Part shown: piece after piece, positions 10,514 to 22,500 of the stretch | Layout: each line of letters opens with the position of its first letter | Numbering within the stretch: position 1 is the stretch's first letter | Origin: Asterias amurensis | Lineage: Eukaryota; Echinodermata; Asteroidea; Forcipulatida; Asteriidae | Reading direction: 5' to 3' | DNA length: 64,000 nucleotides | Assembly: GCF_032118995.1 (NCBI RefSeq) | Contig: NC_092662.1 | Coordinates: 1,054,001 to 1,118,000, forward strand | Made by a program: the position numbers and the translations under genes | Notes under the pieces: generated by a model | The model's input: the letters and a program-made list of their open reading frames with translations, nothing else | Told to the model about the DNA's origin: nothing | The model's database searches: none

Positions 10514-13500
10514 TCAGTTCACTCGCAGTGTGGAGATATGTTGGACGTAGGACGGCGTTAGTAAGTCTGCACCTTTAAGGCACTGCCCAATGCTGTAGTC
10601 ACTTGAGAAGCTGTGTTTATCCTCTGTACACATAAATGAACCAAACACCCAATCAGTTGAAGTTACTTTACTTAATTTTGCTTCTAGAAAAACTACAGAA
10701 CACTATGCCAAGGTTGTTTCACTTTTTCATAACGTTGACATGGTTTTGTATAGGCAAAGTACACTTATGGCAAGCTTCATAAATCTCATAAACATGGATA
10801 AACCTTCTATCCAATCCACATGTTACAGTCTAGGGGCCGATTTCACGAAACTTTATGCAACTGCGTAAGTCCACTTGCGCAACGTTTAAGGCGCCATAAA
10901 CGTTGCGCAAGTGGACATACGCAGTTGCGTAAAGTTTCCTGAAAACGGCTGCAGGACATTTTACAGACTGTGCATCTACAGGTTTTTAACACAGTTTTGA
11001 CTCATGTTTCCGTCACCTTTTGGTGACGACTGCTTTACCTCTTTCAAGAAAATTTGAAGACTTAGAGGGGTTTAAGAAAGCCTGAAATCTGGGAAAAAAT
11101 CCTGAGCAATCACACACCTGTTTAAGAGGCGAGTTACTTCTAAATTTTTATAGCAATGTACCATCTTAGCTTTAAGAAACTACAACAAGAATTTTGTGTA
11201 AGCAATAATTTTGGAACTCTTTCGGCTAAATACATACCTTGTTGGAGTGTCCATTTGTCTTGTGCTACATACATCAGAGCTGGGATGCAGTACTGGGCAA
11301 CACCTAGCTCATCAGGTTCAGCACAATTCGACATCCATACAGGTAATACAGCCTTGGTGTAGAACTGCAATAAATGAAATGAATCGTCAAAGAGTTGCAC
11401 ATGATGTAACTGCTGGCATGGTTGGAATAACTCAAAAGCCCTGGCCTCCGTTGACTTGGGGCCGATTTCACATGGCAGTAAAATTCATCCATACCATAGT
11501 GATACCATAATGATATGTTATGTGACATCACTAGGCAACTACGATTGATTTGCAGTTAAGTTTAATCTTAGCTCTTTGTAAAATCAGGTTCCCTGGTTTT
11601 GGACTTGGTGCTCTTTAAATGTTTCCCATAGTCTTGACAACTTTCTTTAGAAGTGCCCTGTGCCAAATGAAAAGGCCTTGCTCGCTCAAAGATGAAATAC
11701 TAGGCCTGTATTTGAGCTAATTTCTCATTCTGTCACCCTCCCACACCCAACCACTGACGCATGCAATTCTAAACTAAGAAGCACCCCTATACGCTTCTCT
11801 TAATACTGATGCATGAGTGCGCCACAATTCTAACCCAAAACACGGCCAATGGTGCACCCACTGCAAGTGGTGGCAGACGTGCGCCCATGGTCTCATTATG
11901 ATGTCATGCATGAATATTAAGAGAGGCGTATTGGCTAAATATGAAGTTCACCAAATGCAGTCATAATACAACAATCTTACCTCTGGACATCCTACATGTT
12001 GATCCAGCATTCTGAGCTCAGATGGACTGATGAGGTAAACACAACCTTCAACTGAGCTTTCAGGACTGAAGGCTATGTTGGCGAATCCACCTGCCTCTAG
12101 ATCAGCACCTGTTATAAAAAGAGCCATCCTGCATTTAGCTCAAAATCAACAGTTTTTATTTCTTTACAGCCATTGGACACTTTCGGTACAGAGAAAAAAA
12201 ATGTTCACAGATTTACAAATAACTTACAGGGTTTACAGAAAGTAATGGTGAAAGACTTCTCTTGAAATATTATTCCATGAAATGGTTTACTTTTTGAGAA
12301 AACATTAAAACAATATCAATTCTCAGTATCATGAACTTCGGATTTATTTTAAACACATATCATGACACGGCGAAACGTGCGAAAAACAAGGGTGGGTTTT
12401 CCCGTTATTTTCTCCCAACTCCGATGACCGATTGAGCTTAAATTTTCATAGGTTTGTTATGTTATATATACTTGTAAGTTGTGATACACGAAGTGTGGGC
12501 CTTTGGACAATGCTGTTTACCGAAAGTGTCCAATGGCTTTAAAAGTTTAAGTTTCTCAAAATAGTTATCAACAGCCGCAGTGCTTTTCACCATGTATGTT
12601 TTTATGGTCATCAACACTTGGAGTATTCATCAATCTATGAACCTGCCTTTAAAACCACTCCCACAAACCTCTGTTCTAAGAGTAGCAAATCTGTGTACAG
12701 TAATACATGAAAAACTTATTTTCATGATATTGCTACTTGTGTTTGTCTTACCTCGTTTGTTAAATTTCAGTTGGAACCCGAAGAGAACTCCCCACAGTCT
12801 GTGGTCTGCCTCTCTGCCTAGGTATGATGTCATTCTACACATATGCAACAAAATTTACACAATGCACAATAAATATTCAACAAAAATAAGTCTCCCCTCC
12901 CTACATATGAATAAATTCATTAAATCAATCATTATATACCCTGTTTATTGATCAAAATCCAGCTAAGAAAGAAAACAGTTATAAAGGGTTTTTAAAATTG
13001 AGTGGAATTATTTAAAACTGTCTGTGCGATGTGACTCACTTGTTCAATCAGAATGTCTCAAAAGTCGGAACGGTGGGAACATTTTAATTGGTCGACAATT
13101 ATTGTAGCACAAACTCGTGGACCCTTCTATTGCAACAATCAATTTGAAAGTTCAAAATACCAATTCACTCGCACGTGAAGGATTGCTCCTGTACTTCATG
13201 ATGTGAACCAGAGTACTGTTCTGATAGTCCAATGAATAGTGAGTGAGAATAGTTGAAAGTATTTCCAATGAGTATCAACCAACCTGTTTTGGTTCATGTC
13301 GGCTCCATAAGCGAAATAGTAAAGATATCCCGGGGGTGGTCTGGCATTGATTCTGAAACACAGAGGAGCAGGGAGAGGAGAGGCTGGCTGACCAGACTCC
13401 TTGGGATTCCTGAAGAACAGAAAGAAAAGCTATTAATCTTGGCAATTGTCTTTTAACAAGCATTTTAAAGCCGAGTATACAGTGCTAGCACACATTGGTG

Positions 13501-16500
13501 GATGGGTAAAACCAAAGTTAGAATTCTTTATCCCCGATGCAAATTACTCAGTCAGCATGCTCAGTCTTAACTTACAGATAAACTTGAACAAAATCACTCG
13601 AACTAATTTGACTATTTATTCTAAAAGAAAATTTGTCCCTGTATTTCTATTTAATATTTTGATTGATGATTTTTGATTGGTGATTTTTGTCTCTTCATGG
13701 TTTCCAGCAAACCCATAATTTTGTTTTGTCTGTATAAATAGGGTCCCTGTCAATTTACTTTGCATACTAAAGTGTTTTATTCTGCTTGCTCTTCGACGTT
13801 TGACCAAAGGTAGTCAACTACACCGAACTCTTAAAAGTTCTTTTTAATGGCGCATTTTATTGCAGTAGAGAAGTTTACACTGGTATCACACCTTTGTCAT
13901 TGCAGTTTGTCAATCACATGTTAGTAAAGTGATAAGGAACTGTATGCATATTGTCAGCACAACTGGATTAACATGTAAACCCAACCCTTGTTTGTTCAAG
14001 GGGATAATAACTAACTCACCTTTCTAACCAGAAGTTCATGCTATTGCTTATAGGGAGATAAGGTTGAAGAATTTATCAGATAAAAAGTATATCTGTTTTT
14101 TCTGTCAAAGTTGTGTGTACAAAGTTGACAGGAACATACTCCATTTATAAAGGTTGAGTGAGTACTCTTTCATGTCCCTCTTTAATAGAACTTAATAGAA
14201 CTTTTAAAAATCTACTTTGAATTCATTCATTCAAGCTCACATTTGTTTCCATACTACATGAAAAGCAGTACAAACAATTATTTTAAAGGAATAACCATTA
14301 AACAAAGCTAAGAAAATTAAAAAGAGTACGGAGGCATCATCTGGAAGACGAGGCTTATGTAGAAAATATACTGGGACAAAAATGAACAGACTGATAATTA
14401 GAACAAAGACAGACTTGATGAAGACATATTTGTATTATACTGTCAAGAGACACTTTTTGGTAAAACAATTACGAAGACACACAGAAAAGACACTTTATGA
14501 CCCATAAATCTTAACTTACCTCGGCTTGGACAAGGGCTTTGCAACCACTGACAATGACTCTGCTTCAGGACTGAAACAAATCAGAAAATTTCACATTAAA
14601 AAGAAAAAAACACTTCTTTAAAACATACAGCAAAAAAGCAGCAGCAGAATTTACTCCAAGACATTTTTTTTTTTTTTTGCAGATGATAAAATTTGACGGT
14701 GAAAATGTAACAATTACCGCTGGTACAGAGATCGCCACATTTTATTCACTTGTTTTGTATGAAAAAACAAACCATGATGTGGATTGACTGAACATACACC
14801 TGTGTATATTATGACACAGTCTACACAGTGTTTGCATTCAATGCAAACAGAGTCAATATTATGTGGTTTTATGTAAAGATCATTACTGGACTGTACCACT
14901 CTGAAATACAGGGAATAATAATCTCGTCAAAGTCAACTGATATTGAGAATTGTAGACTTAAAACAAAACCTAGTTAAAACATAGAAAAACAACCAGTTTT
15001 CATCAGACCGGATCGGAACGTCTCCATGTTGCAAAACAGCCCAAAGAAATTATTACTTGACAAAATGTTACTGTCGGAAACAATTTCTGTAATGAACATT
15101 GAAGTGCATTTTGCAGCTAAAAACCCAACAAGACTGACAAGACGTTATCGCATGTATCCCCCTAATTTTATTATAAACGCCCATATTATTGGGACAGGTG
15201 CAAAGCACTTTACAATACACCCCGGCAGCAAATGGTAGTAGACAGGAAGTTGCAGGTGGCAAGAAGCTATTTTTTTGTCTCGCAATCTCACATAAATTAT
15301 TGATTACGATCGAGTATTTTATCAATCCCATGCATGACAATTTGTCTCTTGTCATTTCTTTCACATGCACAAAACCTGGAAATTTGAAGTAAAAAAAAAA
15401 CAGTTCTGGGATCACATTTATAAGGGGGGGGGGGCAGTTGCACAAGCACAGGGAGCACGAGGCTGCTGCTACAGATTTAGTTTAGCACCTTTTTTGTCTA
15501 AAGTGATTATTAGTGTTTTTATTCTTCAAATAATTACCTTTCAGGAAATGAATTCATTTTGTCATCACATCTGGTGTTTCCATTCACAAAATTGCCATTG
15601 TGGTTGGCCAATGAGTCATCTGACATCACACTTCCTTCCAATTGGTCCGGCTGAGTATCACATGACTTTACACTCTCCTCTGGTTGGTGAATAACATCTT
15701 CAGGTTGAGATGACTTGCTTGAGCTCACTGGTCTCATCCTCGCTCTTGATTGCCTCGTTTCACATCTTACCCCAGTACCCTGTAGAACCATGTACCCATC
15801 TCTAGGTGATATCAGTTCCTTACTGAACCCACCTTGTCTTGGGTTCTCTATCATAACTTGGTACTCTGCGATAAGATGGTTCTGTATGGAAACCTCTTCA
15901 TCCTCTTGTTGAATCCAAGATTCAATTGGAGCTCGATTCTGTCCCCTGCTTTGTAATAACCCTGCAGCACTGAAGCTTCTTTGTGGAACCCTATTATCAT
16001 GCTTAATATCCACTGATGCTGATGCTGATTTCGTTGTGAGTCTATGTCCTTTAGAGTTGAGTTTCTCATTGAATGTGCTATGAGGACATAAACACATGTC
16101 TTCATCGAGACCACACAATCCACAGAACAGAACTGCCTCATCGATCTCTGGCACATCATCTTCAATATCTTCATACGATTCTTCTCTTCTGTTGAGCAGC
16201 TCCTTGGGGCTTGCATTGCCCGGATTAGGAGAATTTGTTAAACTAATGCTTTCATCACAACAGTTTGTGATTTCATTTGTTCTATGTTGTGTTCCTGAAC
16301 CATCATCAGTTCCAGATGGTGGGTCACTTTGTGTGTTCCCGTTCCCACCCTCATTGCTTGCGTTTGAACTTTCATTGTTCCCATTGGACGTGCCACTGCC
16401 GTTTCCATGGGAACCACCCTGACTGCCATCTTGGTCTTTGTCGTCATCTTTTCTAACATTGTTGTCATGGCAACTATTATTTGTATTCTCTTGTGCATCC

Positions 16501-19500
16501 TCATTGCTCTCTTCATTTGTAACTTTCTCATTTTCATCATCCAGTGATGAATTTTGTTCTTTCGGGCTCTCCTCGTTGCCAGCTGATGAATCATCCATAA
16601 TATTGTCAATATCAGTTTCATCCGTATTTACTAGATTTTCTTGTCTTGTGTCTTGTTCAATAATTGCATCTGGTGTGGTCTCTAAAGTTACTTGGACTTC
16701 AGCCTCAGTCACTTCAATTTGAACAGTAGGGATGACATCTACAGTGACAACAGGAACGACATCATTTGATTCTTCAAATGGTACAAGTATATCTGCCTTG
16801 GACTCTGGCAGTGCTTCGACTGTTTTCTCCGATAAAACACTGTTTGATTCAACTGGTAAAGAGGACTCTGTATTTGTTGCATTAGCATCCAATGGTGCAT
16901 CATCAGTTACCATTTCCGTTTGGATATTGTCAGGATCTTCACAAGTGTTTTTCATATCCGTGCTACCAGTTCTATCATTTGTGTCTTTGTCCGTACAAAT
17001 ACCATCCACTTTAGGTTCTACTTTTGCTTCAACACAAACACCATTCACTGTAGGTTGTACTTTTGCTTCAACACAAACACCATTCACTGAGGGTTCTATT
17101 TTTGCTTCAACACTACTTGTTTCCAGATTCAATTCCCCATTAACTGAATCTCTAGTTGAACGCTCAATGTTTTCACTTACACCATTGTTTTCAAGCGATT
17201 TCTTGTCGACTAAGGCACTCTCCTCTCCAATAGGGTGGCTTTCTCCCTTAAGGTTTTCAACAGTTAAACGCTCAGCCACATTCAAATTGTCCTTCTGAAA
17301 ACTTTCATTAGTTGGTGTTTGAACATCATCTCTACTTTGGCACTCCGTTTCACTTATGGCAGTTTGTTCATTTTTAATCATTGAAAAACTCTCCTCTCTC
17401 AGAGTACTCAACGACCCTCGTTCTAAATCTGACTCCTTCACATGATGTTTCACACTCCCATCTTCCCCTAAACCATCATCAGACACCATGTCCGTTAACT
17501 CACAGCTCGCCTGATCTATTTCACTATCAGTCATTGAACTGCGGCGCCTCCCAAGGGAACTGCTTCCTGTCCTACTTGTGCGAGTCTCGGATCTCGTTTC
17601 TGAATCAGCAAAGTAAGCATCATACTTCTGATCCAAATCCCCATCATCATCAACGATGCTCTTCTTAGCACTGCTGGCTACTCGTTGAACCATGTCGCTG
17701 AGCACCATAGCTGCACCTCCTTCATTCATGTAATCACTCATGGTTGCTTTAACTTCGTTAACAACAGATCCTTCGTCTTCGACAATGACAGGAGGAGCAT
17801 CTCCTGAGGCAGACACATCCTCCGTTTGCTGAGAATTAAGATCCACCTTGCTGTTGCTTTCATAACTGGTTGCGTAGGTATGGGAGATGGGATGGATTCT
17901 ACTCTGATCCTCCTGAGCATCGCTTCTCTCCTCCTGGGGATCATCTTCTTTATCCTTAACACCGAACGTCTCCGGGATGTCTATGTGACTGGTCAAGGCA
18001 TCTTGAAGGTAATACACATTGTCTTCTGAGAGGCTGGCGAGACTGTTTGGTGGCATGCAGGCATTAGAGAAGACCTGACTGCCTCCTGATATTTGATCTT
18101 GTTGTGTTAGTTCTTCCTCGGTTTTCCTGGAAAAAAAAAATTCAAGGCAAGGTTTTAAACTTCAAGACAACACATTATGAGTTTTGGTGCAAAATCTGAA
18201 TGTTGAAGGGAAAAATAATGTTTGAAAGAAATTATATACAGAAATAGTAATTTGGGGGCTGAGGAGCTGAATAGTGAAGGAAGCTGCTACGATGTTTTTG
18301 GGCCGCTGGCTGCCCTTTGGCAGGCAGCCACATTGAAAGTGTCTGATTTTTTCTGAGGGAGGAAATCAGGAGGGTTCAGCGAAAAACTTTCTTAGCACAG
18401 GAAGAAACACAACACAACTCTTGTCACATCCTAGCCGGGAACTGAACCAGGGCCACATTGGTGAGAGGGGAGTGCTTAACGCACAAGCCAACCATGTTAT
18501 ACCCACTCTTTCATCAATGAAAGACACCATTAAAAAACAAAGTAATTGATAATGCTCTTACATGGTTTGCTCTTCCAGATAATTTTCTCTCTCTGTTGAT
18601 AACTGTGAAGCAATCGATGTACGATGGACAGATTCTGCAGTTAAAGGACGTGGTTGGAATATGTCAGGCGGAAGCATACTCAATAGTTCTCGCTTACGTT
18701 GCAGCATTCGACTATCACTCGGCTCATAATCAGTCTCCTCTGAAACGAGTAAAATTGAAAACACTTTTATGAAAAAGTGAAAAGTGAAGAAGGAAACAAT
18801 TGTTCTATTTATCAAAAGCTAAAGGTAGAAATCAAATGTTTTTGATATGATTGCAACACTATGATAACATTTCTATATTCATGAATGTTTTCATGATTGT
18901 GTTTGATTAGTGAAATTGTCTAGTTAACCCTTTGGTCACTGGACCCCATGGAACTGCCATGACAATTCCCCAAAAAGTGATACAAATATTTCTAGATACT
19001 GCAATATTCCAGTGACATTTTCCCAGCCCTGTTCAGCGAATAGATGACTAACGTTGAAGTCACTCGTAAGTACTAATGGGTTAAATAGTTTAATGCATTT
19101 TACAGCAATCTCAAAATAAATAAGAAAAGCTCACACACTAGTGGCACTCAGTGAATATGAATAGACATATTGCTTGTTATTTGTTTCTGTCCTTACCTGG
19201 TTGAATGCCTTTACAGTTGTCTACTGCAGGTCCACTCATCTTGAATGTATGCAACGGTTTCAACCTGAAGATAAGAAGGCGTGGAACAAATTAAATCACA
19301 TATGGTTCAAGGTTGGTTTGTAGAACTCCGGTTAGCAGTTAGCAAGTAGTCTCGGGACTAAAAAGTATTGTTATTTTTTAAGTTTTATTTTCTCCCTTTA
19401 CAATGGCCAAATGCCAGTTTTTTTCTACAACCGGGAGATATTTAGAATAACATTCATCATGGAAAAACTTTCCATAATCAGGAATTAGTTTTTAATTTGT

Positions 19501-22500
19501 TTATCAGAACATTGAAAGAATGGTTTAATTTCCAGTGAACTTTCTGCAAAATCAGGGAGAGTTGGCAACTCTGGGGGACCAGTCAAGTTTCACTCCGTGT
19601 GTTCCGTCCAGCTAGTCCAGTATTGTAAAACATTCACCTTTCTTGAAATACAGACATGTGAATGAGCTGATGGACTACAGAAATGACAAGCTAACTGGTC
19701 ATGCTGGCCAGTCAAACTCTGACATTGTATTGCTATATTGTCAAAAAAGTTTAAAACCGTCAAATAAATGAATTAACATTGTCGTCTAACCTTCCTTTAA
19801 GAAGCCGTCCCCCTCTTCTGCTCACCGGAGGGGACTGCTGCTTATTCAACACCCTCGTAACTTCCCTCAAAGCATAAATGGTACGTTCCTTCAGGTCTTG
19901 GCTGGGTGAGACTGGCCGATCCTGTAACATGATCAGGTAAATGATTCCGGGTTGTTATGAGGTTAATAAAAAGGTTGAGAAAGGAATGTAAGGGATAAAA
20001 CTCTCATTATTACTTCTTCTGTAAAGCGTATCTTTATGTTCAAATTACAGTCTCAACTGCATTAAGGGCAGCTAGCCAAACAGGATGCATCTGTCCAATT
20101 TCGAAAGTATACAAACCCAACAGTAATGTTTTATCATCTGAACCTTTCAATGTGTTTACAAGAAAGTTAGGCCGGGAACAGTAAAGTGTGATTGGTTGAA
20201 GGTATACGATCATCAGTGGCTGGAAATAGTGTTTTTAGACACTTAACAAAAGTATTTCAATTTGTCTTAAAACGTTTTAATTCAACTTCTATATTTACAT
20301 CTTTGTACAAATAACCGGTGCAACTAAGATATAAACAGTCTAAGGGGAAACAGACAAAAAAAGAAGAAGAAAATTTCAACCATTCGGAAGTCAGCTGTAA
20401 GCTTTTTTTCTAAATTTTTCTAGTTTAAGGAAAAACAAATTCTTTAGAAAAAAAAATTTGAATATGGAAACATGTCTAACAATCTTGGCCGCTATTTTGA
20501 ATATGAACCAGATTACGGGAAAATCTTGAATGAAAAGAGGAAAAGATGATGAGAATACTCAAGATCACACAGAACTAGTTGAGAATTCAAAGGGCTAAAT
20601 ACCCTCATCCACAATGAAGTTGGACTTAGAGGATAAAGAATCAAATCTCTTACAGACTATAATCCTTCTATTCAATTGTCATCATCCATAAATTAGACTT
20701 AAGTATCCAGGGAGTAACAAGAAAAAGGATCCCTTGCAGGTGTGTTTGGTTGATGACTGCTCTTTATTCCCACAAACCTATGCTCTGCAAACCCCTCATG
20801 ATTTACATGCTAGGGTTAGGGTTAGGGTAAGGGTATGGGTTAAGGATAGGATTAGGAAAATACACTATGGGTGTCTGAGCATAGGGTTGTCGGATCATAG
20901 GGGTGCTTAGTCGGAACATCGACCGTGTAGCCGTCCTGATCAGAGAGTCAGAAAATGACTTGAGAAAAACATCTACAGTAATCAAAGGCCATAGTCTCTG
21001 ATGCATCTGGTGTACCATCATGATGGTACGATTTACATACATAAGACCATCCAGGGAAGCATGGTTTTAAATGTTCACAAGGAGTTAAAAGGAAAAAAGG
21101 TAATAACTTGGGCCTTGGGGATCGAAATTTACACTGGATTCACAGGCCCAAGGCCAGTGATTTTAGCATCGCACCCGTACTAAACTGATGACCAGACAAG
21201 CCTGGTGGTCTTGTATTTATCAATTGAATAATAATTGGCTGCCTCATTGTGTAAGCTGCTCTGCGAAAAAAAATGTTGGCTATGAATCAGATAATATCTT
21301 ACATTTTTCTTGAGAAACAAAGTACCTTTTACAAATAAGAAAATATCCAGATCTCCTCCTAGTGCTTGTTCAACTTATTTTGTTTCCAGTCTTGGTAAAA
21401 AAACAAAAAAGTCCTGCAGTCTTGTGGACACCCCCCCACCCTCCTCAAGTTCAAGCCCTGGGCTTATTTATAGGTACCATACTAAGTGGAAGTAAACAGG
21501 AGTATGCAAAATACAAAGACATATCTTTTACAGTCCACTTACAATTGGCACCTCAGTGTCTACATCATGCTTAAATGGTTGGGAGACGTGAGCATTGGGC
21601 TTCGGAGCCAATGTTTCATTAGCCACACTCTGAGGAAGTGGAGCCAGTCTCTGTCGATCATTAGGGGTCCCATGTTGAGGCCAATACTTGTTCCCCATGG
21701 ACCAGAGGTTCGGAGGGCCTGCCAAGAATGCGGAACTCCTAAAGGTGATGACAGACAGAAATAACAAAAGTTTAAAGATTGTTGATCAAAACGGATAACA
21801 AATGTCATTTGAGAGGGTAAAAAATAAATCAATATTTCCATTTAGAAATTTTGCCTTTGCCACTTTTGTTCTTAAAATACAGGATGCATCTGTCCAATTT
21901 CGAAAGTATACAAACCTACCGTAATGCTTTATCATCTGAACCTGTCAATGTGTTTACAAGAAAGTTAGGCCGGGAACAGTAAAGTGTGGTTGGTTAAAAG
22001 TACACGATCATCAGTGGCTTGGACACTAAAAAAAGTATTTCAATTTGGTTTTAAATGTTTTAATTCCACTTCTATATTTACATCTTTGTACAAATAACCG
22101 GTGCAACTAAGATATAAACAGTCAAAGGGGAAACGGAAAAAAACCCCGTGTTGAGGCCAATACTTGTTCCCCATAGACCAAGAATGCAGAACTCCTGAAG
22201 GTGACGACAGACGGAAATAACAAAAGTTTTAAGTTTGTTGATCAAAACGGATAACAGAAATGTCATTTGAGGGGTAATTTTTTTAATTTTAATTTTGCCT
22301 TTGCTACTTTTGTTCTTAAAATACAGTGTAAATCATTTTTTAAAGAAAATGCTGTAAATGATGAAAACATTTTATTAAATGACTACCACTATCCCAAAAG
22401 TGGAATCAAAACGCTTTAGAAACAAATTTTTCTGAACTACTCTTTAATTTAACTGTGTTACTTACATGACTTAAGCCTACAGTGTAGTCTCCAGACAGGC

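Noticed and set aside
16096..17668. Plus-strand open frames opposite the large exon
   Set aside because: They mirror the acidic/Ser-rich minus-strand coding frame; the minus frame alone is open for 2.6 kb and joins flanking exons in phase.
20811..20850. Chromosome end or subtelomere
   Set aside because: Only about three TTAGGG units, lying in an intron with coding exons on both sides.
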